Assembly (NCBI GenBank): GCA_018971775.1
Contig: JAGXAB010000009.1
Span: 1 to 64,000, forward strand
Reading direction: 5' to 3'
Length of the DNA: 64,000 nt
Origin: Cyanobacteria bacterium REEB67
GTDB taxonomy: Bacteria; Cyanobacteriota; Vampirovibrionia; Obscuribacterales; Obscuribacteraceae
The translations under genes were made by a program, and so were the position numbers. Position 1 is the stretch's first letter, and each line of letters opens with the position of its first letter. This document shows, in pieces, positions 15,754 through 23,656 of this stretch. Below the pieces are notes generated by a model. It saw only the letters and a list, made by a program, of their open reading frames with translations. It made no database searches and was not told where the DNA came from.

Positions 15754-16479
15754 TTATTTCTCGGGAGTGAAGCCCTGTGGCAAACGCAGCAGCATCGTGT
15801 CGCAATCATTGTTGAATCGCTTCAGGTAGCGTTTAATCTTCCGGTCGCCTTTTTCGATGGTTTGTTCGACGATGCGTCCGCTTTTGGCATCCAACCAGTC
15901 CTCGTGCTTGGCGCCCTGGAAGCTATAAGAGATACCTTGGCACTCAGTACCATCAATGACCCGGTTCTTCAGATTGGTCACCTTGTCCTCGCCGATTTTC
16001 TTAGTCAGTTCGGGCCTGTGCACGTGCTGGTAAGCCACGATCAGGTCGTCGGCGGGGGAGGCGAGAACGGTTTTATAGGTACGGTCTTTGATCAAAACAA
16101 AATAGCTCGTATGACCGTAAAAGTTATATAGGTAGTAGCCATTGTCAAAGCCGGGCTCCGAGCAATAAGCAACGAAACCCTTGCCGTTGGCGACGAAGCG
16201 GTCGTTGAGAGTGGTTTTTTTAGCGCCTTCCTCAATATATGTAGTGTAAAAGGTGTCCTGGCGCAACGCCGGGAAGGCACCATCGATAAGGGGATCATGC
16301 GGATTGGCCTTGGTCATGCCCGGGTCTTCGCCAAGATATGGTGTCGTGCCTTCCGGCTTGGAAGAGGAGCCGCACCCCTGAGCCAGCAAACAGGCGGCAA
16401 AGGCCGCCACGATCAGTGGTTGATGTCGGGTCCGAGCGAACGGGCCGGCGGAGAGATTTACATTATTGCGGGCGGCCAT
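15754..16479 (-). CDS. Lipoprotein of unknown function
   Basis: 241 residues from the ATG at 16479. A positively charged start and hydrophobic segment end in the lipobox LAQG-Cys (about residue 36), so the mature protein should be lipid-anchored. The rest has no family I recognise. It is rich in Tyr and charged residues, with GYYLYNFYGHTSYFVLI and a LDAKSGRIVEQTIEKG segment suggesting a beta-rich fold like outer-membrane lipoprotein sorting or receptor proteins. The AGGAG ribosome site overlaps the stop of the upstream gene. It is third in the anmK operon. Confidence 0.7.
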   Translation of the reverse strand: MAARNNVNLSAGPFARTRHQPLIVAAFAACLLAQGCGSSSKPEGTTPYLGEDPGMTKANPHDPLIDGAFPALRQDTFYTTYIEEGAKKTTLNDRFVANGKGFVAYCSEPGFDNGYYLYNFYGHTSYFVLIKDRTYKTVLASPADDLIVAYQHVHRPELTKKIGEDKVTNLKNRVIDGTECQGISYSFQGAKHEDWLDAKSGRIVEQTIEKGDRKIKRYLKRFNNDCDTMLLRLPQGFTPEK

Positions 16480-16493
16480 AATCTCAAGCACTC

Positions 16494-17789
16494 CTAGGAA
16501 TTTGCCAAAAAGCGGAAGCAGCGGTCCTTGCTCTGGAAGAACAATTCGAATACTGCTGCACCATAACCGTCGAGACTACTATCGCCGAGGCGCTTTTCCA
16601 CCTGACGTAGACAGGCGACAAGATCCGACTCGCTCACCTGAGACTCGCCGCGACCAAGCGCAATCGCCCGGGCCTGGAGCTTGATCAGGGCGTAAACGGC
16701 GATCAGGTGATGGAAGCCGGCGATCAAACTGAGCTGGCCGTAGCCGGCTCCAAAATAGAGCTTGCCGAAGATACGCGAAAAAAGATAACGATAGAGCATG
16801 TCCTCGATTTCGCCGCTTTCATCGAGCGGCATGGCGAGAAGCTGATCCAGGGAATAGGTCCCATGTACCGTGGCCAGACGTAGTGTCGGCTTACCGCTGA
16901 GCGGTGCGAGCACGGCCTTTCTAAAGCCATCGAGCATAAAGGCCGTCGCCGAAAAGTTGTTATCCCCCCGGGTCACTTGCTTGAGGGGGAAGTACAGCTT
17001 GTGCAATGTCGAAAGCAGACGGATATCGTCTTTTTTCAATTTATTCTTTTCCCGGCCCTGGGGCCCAAAGAGCTCGGCCGGGGGACTCGGATCGACCTCA
17101 GCCACACCACGTTGCTTGCGGTAAAAGTTATTTAGATAGATAGAAGCGCGGGCAATGCGCTCTTTTAAAGGCTGTCCGCGCTCGGCCAGAAATTCGAATA
17201 TCTTCGCCTCGTGGCCAAGATATTCGTCCCAGGTCATCGGCATCTGTTTGACAAATTCGATGGCCGACCAGTTAGGATGGTGGTCGGGATAGAGGGCTTT
17301 GAATTCGCCCAGCTTCTGTTCCATGTAATCGGTCTGCTCGGTCAGGGCCCGACCGGCGTTTTTTACCGCCCCGACGCTGACAAAAGAAATCGAGGCGTAA
17401 TAGCCCGAAGGTGTTTCGTTGAAGCAATAAGGGAAGAGCTGACAAATAGTAGGCTTGGTCTTGGACTCGAAGCTGGCGTGGATAAAGCAGAGATTGTCCA
17501 CAAGAAAAGGACAAAAGCCGTCATCGCCAACCCGGATCGAGTGGGTGTAAGGGCCGTTTTTCTGGTCCTGCTCAGGCAATTCACGAAAAAGATTGCGGCC
17601 GACAAATTTATCCTTGCGCTTTTCCCAATCGATGGCTGAGATGCGCTCGTAGTCGGTCTCGGTCATAGGCACGGACCAGCCGCTGCAGCATTTGCCGCAA
17701 CCGGTGCATTCATAATTGATACCGCTCGGGATATGCAAGGGCAGGGTGCTGCTGTGCGTACCGGCGTTATTTCCTTGGGCTTGGCTCAT
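16494..17789 (-). CDS. YkgJ/FliB-type cysteine-cluster protein
   Basis: 431 residues. The N-terminal cluster CTGCGKCCSGWSVPMTETDYERI, with later CPF...CFIH and TICQLFPYCF, gives the CxxCxxCC...C pattern of the YkgJ family. That family includes FliB, the flagellin lysine N-methylase, and putative zinc or iron-sulfur proteins. The long helical C-terminal part (about 190-430) matches FliB-like length. No flagellar genes are in the window, so another target is possible. Its start overlaps the stop of anmK by ATGA, and the lipoprotein follows 14 bases downstream. Confidence 0.72.
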   Translation of the reverse strand: MSQAQGNNAGTHSSTLPLHIPSGINYECTGCGKCCSGWSVPMTETDYERISAIDWEKRKDKFVGRNLFRELPEQDQKNGPYTHSIRVGDDGFCPFLVDNLCFIHASFESKTKPTICQLFPYCFNETPSGYYASISFVSVGAVKNAGRALTEQTDYMEQKLGEFKALYPDHHPNWSAIEFVKQMPMTWDEYLGHEAKIFEFLAERGQPLKERIARASIYLNNFYRKQRGVAEVDPSPPAELFGPQGREKNKLKKDDIRLLSTLHKLYFPLKQVTRGDNNFSATAFMLDGFRKAVLAPLSGKPTLRLATVHGTYSLDQLLAMPLDESGEIEDMLYRYLFSRIFGKLYFGAGYGQLSLIAGFHHLIAVYALIKLQARAIALGRGESQVSESDLVACLRQVEKRLGDSSLDGYGAAVFELFFQSKDRCFRFLANS

Positions 17790-19021
17790 GGTCTTACTAT
17801 TTTCCCCAGACAGGCTTTGCGCTTGGCGCCGGTGCAGGCGGGCACATTGTTTGGAATATCAAAAAAGGTGGTGTAGGCAAGCAGTGCAAAAAGCAGCGCT
17901 TCTTTAAATTTAGCGGTGACGCCAAAGTCTTCATGCCCGAGAATTTCTAACTTATCCGGCCAGCGCTCGACCAGCATTTTCACCAGAGTCTTATTGGCCT
18001 CACCACCACCACCCAGAACCAGGCGCTCGAGCTTCTGACGCGGCCGGACGAAATCACCGTAAGCAGCGACCACCGATGCGGCGGTAAAAGCTGTGAGGGT
18101 GGCAACAATATCGGCGGGCATGACATCGGCGGCCTGCCATTCATTGACCAGCTCAGCGGCGAAAGTACGGCCGAAGAGCTCACGGCCGGTGGTCTTGGGC
18201 GGCGCCAGTGACAGATAAGGTTGTTGCATCAGCTTATTGAGCAATTTTTCCTGGACCTTGCCGCTAGCGGCAATTTTGCCCTCGTCGTCGTACTCTTTTT
18301 CAAAAAGGATGCGCACGGCTTCGTCCACAAGGACATTGGCCGGTCCGGTGTCGAAGGCCATGATCGCCTCGCCGTGATCGTCGATAACCGTGATATTGGC
18401 GATACCGCCCAGATTGAGCACACCGACGGCATGACCGAGATGGCCGAAGAGGACCTGATCGGCAAAGGAAACGAGAGGGGCGCCCTGACCACCGAGGGCC
18501 AGATCGGTGGTACGGAAGTCACCAACGGTGGTGACGCCGGTCAATGTGGCGATGTAGGCCGGGTCGCCGAGTTGCAGGGTGCCGGCGCTGTTCATGCCGA
18601 AAAATTGGCCGGGGATTGGTGCATGCCAGATTGTCTGACCGTGCGAGCCAATCAGGTCGACCGAAATGCCCTGCTTTTGAGCCTTTTTAATCAAACTCTG
18701 GCTGGCCTGGGCAAAGATTTCGCCCAGGGTGCTGTTGAGCAAGCAAACCTGGCGCAGAGTCGCTTCACCGGAAGCGACCAGGCGCTCCATCTGCTTTTTA
18801 AAGGCCGGATCGAAGGGGACGAGCTCACTGGCCAAAAGCTTAAAAGCCAGACGAGGGGTGCCATTTGACTGACCGGGCTGGGGACTGATCGAAAACAGAG
18901 CAGCGTCGATACCGTCCATCGAAGTACCGCTGTTCAGGCCAATCACATTGAGGGTGGTGGGGGAAATGGTAGTAAGTGGACGCAATTTTTCAGCCCTTAT
19001 TGTTGTTAAGCATTGCATCAT
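17786..19021 (-). CDS. anmK: Anhydro-N-acetylmuramic acid kinase
   Basis: AnmK phosphorylates and hydrolyses 1,6-anhydro-MurNAc released from peptidoglycan, giving MurNAc 6-phosphate for recycling. The 411-residue protein has NVIGLNSGTSMDGIDAAL near the N terminus, GSHGQTIWHAP, DFRTTDLALGGQGAPLVSFAD and VLNLGGIANIT, the ATPase-fold motifs of this family. The likely start is one of two adjacent ATG codons at 19021/19018, with no clear binding site. First gene of the anmK / YkgJ-like / lipoprotein operon. Its presence implies cell-wall recycling, common in two-membrane bacteria. Confidence 0.93.
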   Translation of the reverse strand: MMQCLTTIRAEKLRPLTTISPTTLNVIGLNSGTSMDGIDAALFSISPQPGQSNGTPRLAFKLLASELVPFDPAFKKQMERLVASGEATLRQVCLLNSTLGEIFAQASQSLIKKAQKQGISVDLIGSHGQTIWHAPIPGQFFGMNSAGTLQLGDPAYIATLTGVTTVGDFRTTDLALGGQGAPLVSFADQVLFGHLGHAVGVLNLGGIANITVIDDHGEAIMAFDTGPANVLVDEAVRILFEKEYDDEGKIAASGKVQEKLLNKLMQQPYLSLAPPKTTGRELFGRTFAAELVNEWQAADVMPADIVATLTAFTAASVVAAYGDFVRPRQKLERLVLGGGGEANKTLVKMLVERWPDKLEILGHEDFGVTAKFKEALLFALLAYTTFFDIPNNVPACTGAKRKACLGKIVRP

Positions 19022-19190
19022 TGTAAGGGTTAGCAGGCCCTCTTGACGGTGCTAAGATATGCCCTTAGAAAGATTGCTCGCGGCAGGAGCACTCAATAAA
19101 ATGCCCTTGGTAAGCTAATCGGCTGGCCGAGACCACTTTATAAGCCAGATGATCGATGTCATTTCGGAGTTCAAAACAAAAGGGAAGGTC

Positions 19191-20405
19191 ATGATTTCGC
19201 AAACGACAAAAAACAGCAGCAAATCACTCGAAGAACCGACAATGCGCATCGGTCTGGGCAAGACGACACGCCGCGCTTACGGCTTCGATGAAATCGCTCT
19301 GGTGCCGGGAGACCGCACCCTTGACCTCGAACTGTGCGACATCACTTATCAACTGGGCAAATACGATTTTGAAGTGCCGATCATCGCCTCGGCCATGGAC
19401 AGCGTCGTCAATCCGCGCACCGCTATCGAGCTCGGTAAGCTGGGCGGCATGGGCGTTCTCAATCTCCAGGGCATTCAGACCCGTTACGAAAATCTGGACG
19501 AAATCTACGAAAAAATCGCCGCCAGCGATAACAAGAGCTTCGTCGAAGTAATGCAAGAACTCTACAAAGCGCCGATTCAGGAAAAGCTGATTGCCAAGCG
19601 CATCGAAGAGATCAAAGCGGCAGGCGTGATCACCGCCGTCTCGGTCACTCCCAACGTTGCCGAAAAATATGGCCCGGTCGCCGTCAAAGCCGGCTGCGAT
19701 ATTTTGTTTGTGCAATCAACTGTAACCGGCACCGAGCACCGCTCGGTCGAAGGCACACCGTCTCTCAACCTGGTCGACTTTTGCAAAAAGATTGGCATCC
19801 CCGTAGTTGTCGGTAACTGCGTCACTTACAAGACCGCCCTCGAATTGCTTGAAACCGGCATCGCCGGCTTGCTCGTCGGTATCGGACCGGGTGCGGCCTG
19901 CACATCGCGCTCGGTACTCGGCGTCGGCGTACCGATGGCCACCGCCATCGCCGATTGCGCACATGCCCGCACCACCTATCTCGAACAACACGGCGGCCAC
20001 GCACCGGCGATCATTGCCGACGGCGGCATGGCAGTCGGCGGCGACATCTGCAAAGCGATCGCCTGCGGCGCCGACGCGGTCATGATTGGTTCACCCTTCG
20101 CCAAAGCGGCTGAAGCACCCGGTCGTGGCTTCCACTGGGGCATGGCCACACCAAGCCCGGTATTGCCGCGCGGCACGCGGATCAAAGTCGGCACGACCGT
20201 TTCGCTCAAGCAAATAATGCACGGACCGGCAGCAGCAGATGACGGTACTCAAAATCTCACCGGCGCTTTGAAAACATCGATGGCTACTCTCGGCGCTTCC
20301 AATCTGGCCGAAATGCAGCAGGTAGAAGTTGTGATCGCTCCTTCCATCCTTTCGGAAGGCAAGGTCTATCAGAACGCCCAGCAGCTTGGCATGGGCCGCA
20401 AATAA
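19191..20405 (+). CDS. guaB3: GuaB3 family IMP dehydrogenase-related protein
   Basis: 404 residues from the ATG at 19191 (GGGAAGG just upstream). A start at 19242 would give 387 residues, the usual GuaB3 length, so the start is open. The TIM-barrel nucleotide enzyme motifs are present: VPIIASAMDSVV, the catalytic loop GIGPGAACTSRSVLG, and IIADGGMAVGGDICKAIACGADAVMIGSPFA. The CBS pair found in classical GuaB is missing, as expected for GuaB3, a form known in Cyanobacteria and Actinobacteria and linked to purine nucleotide balance. Monocistronic between anmK (divergent) and htrA. Confidence 0.88.
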   Translation: MISQTTKNSSKSLEEPTMRIGLGKTTRRAYGFDEIALVPGDRTLDLELCDITYQLGKYDFEVPIIASAMDSVVNPRTAIELGKLGGMGVLNLQGIQTRYENLDEIYEKIAASDNKSFVEVMQELYKAPIQEKLIAKRIEEIKAAGVITAVSVTPNVAEKYGPVAVKAGCDILFVQSTVTGTEHRSVEGTPSLNLVDFCKKIGIPVVVGNCVTYKTALELLETGIAGLLVGIGPGAACTSRSVLGVGVPMATAIADCAHARTTYLEQHGGHAPAIIADGGMAVGGDICKAIACGADAVMIGSPFAKAAEAPGRGFHWGMATPSPVLPRGTRIKVGTTVSLKQIMHGPAAADDGTQNLTGALKTSMATLGASNLAEMQQVEVVIAPSILSEGKVYQNAQQLGMGRK

Positions 20406-20458
20406 CGGCCCGAGAAACAAGAAGAAAAAGAAGAAGCAGAAGAATAAGAAGAATAAGA

Positions 20459-21904
20459 GTGAATAGTCATTTAGCCAAACAGATTCGATCGGGTTGCGTG
20501 GCCGCTACCATCAGCACCCTTGTGGTAGGGCTGGCCTACAGCCTGGCCATCCAGGCCTTACCACAGGGGAGTATGCAAGTTGCTCCCTCCGGAGGTGCAG
20601 TTTCGCAACTGCAAACATCGGCAAAAAGACTGGCGCCTCTGCCGGATTTGCGCGAGCGCTTCTTGCAAGTGGCAGGCGAGTATCGCGAGAACGGCTCACA
20701 ATCTGGCTCTCCATCATCCTCTTCTTCTCCATCCTCAGCTTCAGCTTCGGCCGCCGGCAAGCTGATCGCCGCCGCTTCCAGCATCGGCACCGAGCCTATT
20801 CCGTTGAACAGTCACACGATTGTCGATATCGCCGAATCGGCGGCACCATCTGTGGTGAACATCGAAGTATCAAGGCGCGATGAAAGATCGGTCGGGGCCC
20901 TGCCTTTCAATATCGATCCAAATAACCCGCTCGGCGCCAATCAATTTTTCTTTTACAACGGTCGGCGCTTCTATCCCTTTAATGGTGGCGAACAGCTCGT
21001 GCCCATGCCCAAGCCCGCGCCCGGTTCTCGGAAGCCGGACGCTGTCGGATCAGGCATGATCATCCGCAGCGACGGTTACGTACTGACCAACGCCCACGTC
21101 GTCAAAGGCGCCAGCGAAATCCGCGTCAATTTAAACGATAAGCGCTCCCTGTCAGGCACCATCATTGGTACCGATAGTTTTTCCGATCTGGCCGTCGTAA
21201 AAATCGATGCTAAAGATCTGCCGGCCATCAAAATCGGATCTTCCGCCAACCTGCGTCCGGGCGAATTCGTCGTCGCCATCGGCGATCCACTCAGCTTCGA
21301 CCATACCGTCACCTTCGGCATCATTTCGGCGGTCGGCCGCACGATCACCGACGTCAACGGCAACATCAACTTCATTCAGACTGACGCTGCTATCAACCCT
21401 GGCAATTCGGGCGGTCCTTTGCTCAATCTCAGAGGCGAAGTAATTGCCATCAATACAGCCATCGACAAAGTCGGGCAGAACATCGGCTTTTCTATCCCAG
21501 TCGATGTGGCAAAAAATGTAGCCGAAGATTTGATCAATCATCGCGCCATCAGCCGGCCCTGGATCGGCATCGGTGTCAAACCATTGACCGAAGCCAAGCT
21601 CACCGCGCTTGGCCTGAAATCGGATCAGAAAGGCGTATCGGTCGAGCTCGTCTACGAGACTAGCCCGGCGCAGGAAGCGGGCATAGAACCCGGCGACGTC
21701 ATTTTCAAAATCGACGGCAAAGTGGTCAACGAAGGTAAGTCGGTGCAGGACATCGTGCGCGCCCACAAAGTCAAAGACGTGCTCTCGGTTACCTTCTGGC
21801 GAGCCGGCGTCGAAAAGACAGTGGACATGACGATCGGCGACTTCCCGGACATCGGCGAAGCACCCAAGGCAGACAAGCTGCCACCGGAGCCAAAGGAGAA
21901 ATAA
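20459..21904 (+). CDS. HtrA/DegP-type serine protease
   Basis: 481 residues starting at a GTG. An N-terminal hydrophobic segment (about 13-34) anchors or exports it to the periplasm. A Ser-rich low-complexity linker (about 80-98) follows. The trypsin-like catalytic triad is His213 (NAHVV), Asp243 (FSDLAVV) and Ser317 (GNSGGPLL). One PDZ domain follows (about 365-460, with GVSVELVYETSPAQEAGIEPGDVI). A single PDZ matches DegS and cyanobacterial HhoA/HtrA types. The preceding 50 bases are a GAA-rich purine tract that may serve as the ribosome binding region. Confidence 0.93.
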   Translation: MNSHLAKQIRSGCVAATISTLVVGLAYSLAIQALPQGSMQVAPSGGAVSQLQTSAKRLAPLPDLRERFLQVAGEYRENGSQSGSPSSSSSPSSASASAAGKLIAAASSIGTEPIPLNSHTIVDIAESAAPSVVNIEVSRRDERSVGALPFNIDPNNPLGANQFFFYNGRRFYPFNGGEQLVPMPKPAPGSRKPDAVGSGMIIRSDGYVLTNAHVVKGASEIRVNLNDKRSLSGTIIGTDSFSDLAVVKIDAKDLPAIKIGSSANLRPGEFVVAIGDPLSFDHTVTFGIISAVGRTITDVNGNINFIQTDAAINPGNSGGPLLNLRGEVIAINTAIDKVGQNIGFSIPVDVAKNVAEDLINHRAISRPWIGIGVKPLTEAKLTALGLKSDQKGVSVELVYETSPAQEAGIEPGDVIFKIDGKVVNEGKSVQDIVRAHKVKDVLSVTFWRAGVEKTVDMTIGDFPDIGEAPKADKLPPEPKEK

Positions 21905-21990
21905 TCGTCCCTTCGGCCTTGCGAAAGAATCAATCATAGAAGGGCTTTTCCAGATACCGAGCCGAGACAATCATTACAGTATCGCCGGCG

Positions 21991-22779
21991 CTATCGACTG
22001 AGCGCTCTCAACAAGCGCAGCGCCGCCATGGCCGCGCCAAAGCCATTGTCGATATTGACGACGGTAATACCCGGGGCACAACTGGAGAGCATGCTGAGCA
22101 GAGCGGCCAGACCTTCGAAACTGGCTCCGTAGCCGATCGATGTCGGCACGGCGATAATCGGCTTGTCTAAAAGACCGCCGACAACACTTGCCAGAGCGCC
22201 GTCCATACCGGCGATGACAATAGTGACATCGGCTTGACGCAGGGTTTCGATATTATCGGTGAGGCGCTGCACACCGGCCACTCCGACATCATAGAGCCGA
22301 CTGACCGGATAACCGGCTGCCACCACCATCAGTGCCGCCTCTTCGGCGACAGGTATGTCCGAGGTACCGGCGGTGATAATCGAAAGAGTCGGTAAATCGG
22401 CCCCAGGTGCGGGAAGCTTTCCAAAAACTAGAGCACGCGCTTTTTCCACATACTCCGCTTCCGGAATGGCTTCTAAGACTAAGTCAGCGAGAGCCTTCTC
22501 GGCTCTCGTTGCGATCACCAGATGATGATGTGCGCTGAGCTCACGAGCAATGGCCACCACCTGCTCAGGGCTTTTCCCCGGACAAAAAATCACCTCGGCA
22601 AAGCCCTGACGCAAGGAGCGGTGCACGTCCAAGCGGGCGAAGCCGAGATCGCTGTAAGGCATAACAGCTAGCTGTTCGGCTGCCGCCGCTACCGTCGTGG
22701 CACCGGACGCTACTTTTGCCAGGAGCGCTTCGACAGCCGATTTATCCATTGCTCGAACCGGAGAATGAGTGGCCGGCAT
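21991..22779 (-). CDS. larB: LarB, pyridinium-3,5-biscarboxylic acid mononucleotide synthase
   Basis: About 262 residues. LarB carboxylates nicotinic acid adenine dinucleotide in the first step of the nickel-pincer cofactor pathway. The protein has the PurE-like region LSIITAGTSDIPVAEEAALMVVAAG, IVIAGMDGALASVVGGLLDKPIIAVPTSIGYGA, and the C-terminal VNIDNGFGAAMAALRLLR. The ATG at 22779 overlaps larE by 38 bases; a second ATG at 22749 overlaps by eight and would remove ten residues. larC and the enzyme LarA are not in the window. Confidence 0.9.
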   Translation of the reverse strand: MPATHSPVRAMDKSAVEALLAKVASGATTVAAAAEQLAVMPYSDLGFARLDVHRSLRQGFAEVIFCPGKSPEQVVAIARELSAHHHLVIATRAEKALADLVLEAIPEAEYVEKARALVFGKLPAPGADLPTLSIITAGTSDIPVAEEAALMVVAAGYPVSRLYDVGVAGVQRLTDNIETLRQADVTIVIAGMDGALASVVGGLLDKPIIAVPTSIGYGASFEGLAALLSMLSSCAPGITVVNIDNGFGAAMAALRLLRALSR

Positions 22780-23656
22780 CAATTACTACCGAAACGGCGA
22801 TATCGGCACCCCCCTGCCTGTAACCACGTGGGTCGATAAAGACATTGCGAAAGCCCAGCGCCATAAGATCCGCTTCAATCGAAGCTTTCAATGCAGGCTT
22901 ATTTTCGAGAAGCACTAATTCATCCGCTCCAATTTCAACCGAGGCCAGCTGTGACTCTTCACGGTAGCGCACCCTCACCTGACGGAATCCGGCTGCGCGA
23001 ACGGCGTCTTCGGCGCTATCAATCAAGGCGAGCTTAGCGGCATCGATTGATACATCTTTAGGAAAGCGCGAAGATAAACAGGCGGCTTGAGGACGGTCGT
23101 GGGATGGCAAGCCCCAGGCGGCGGCGAGCGCGCGGATGTCTGTTTTGTAGAGTCCGCACGCAAGAAGCGGTGCGGCTACATTGTATTTAGCGGCAGCCTG
23201 GTGGCCGGGACGGACGTCGGAGAGATCATCCATGTTGGCACCATAGGCGATGGCATCAATATTTAACTTCCGACGCATAGCATCTAGAAATTCGAAAAGA
23301 GTGCTTTTGCAAAAGAAGCAACGCATACCGTCATTGCGCTTATACTCAGCGAGCTCGACCTCGTCGGTATTGATTTCAATCAAATCAAAATCAAAGAGCC
23401 TCGCCTGTTCGCGGGCGGCGAGAAGCTCTCCTTGAGCCAGAGAAGGTGATATGGCAATGACGATTTTGGCCCGGTCGCCAAGTATGTGCCTGGCATAGAC
23501 GGCCAGGAGCGAGCTATCGACACCGCCTGAGTACGCGACGATAACTGAGCCTAGAGCGCGCAGATGCTCGCTCAGAGCGTGATGTTTAGCCTCCAGCTCG
23601 GGGGCAAAACTTGGGCCGGCAGTGTCGTTTATCGATGGGCCGATAGGAGCGGACAT
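22742..23656 (-). CDS. larE: LarE, sulfur transferase for the nickel-pincer cofactor
   Basis: 304 residues. The ATP-pyrophosphatase P-loop SGGVDSSLLAVYA is near residues 41-53. LarE adenylates the carboxylates of the LarB product and transfers sulfur. Cysteines lie at RCFFCKSTLF (two) and ACLSSRFP (one). In some LarE proteins a single Cys is sacrificed; in others three Cys hold an iron-sulfur cluster, which this set would permit (inference). Its ATG overlaps the TAA of the upstream dehydratase (TAATG), so all three genes are likely one transcript. Confidence 0.9.
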   Translation of the reverse strand: MSAPIGPSINDTAGPSFAPELEAKHHALSEHLRALGSVIVAYSGGVDSSLLAVYARHILGDRAKIVIAISPSLAQGELLAAREQARLFDFDLIEINTDEVELAEYKRNDGMRCFFCKSTLFEFLDAMRRKLNIDAIAYGANMDDLSDVRPGHQAAAKYNVAAPLLACGLYKTDIRALAAAWGLPSHDRPQAACLSSRFPKDVSIDAAKLALIDSAEDAVRAAGFRQVRVRYREESQLASVEIGADELVLLENKPALKASIEADLMALGFRNVFIDPRGYRQGGADIAVSVVIDAGHSFSGSSNG

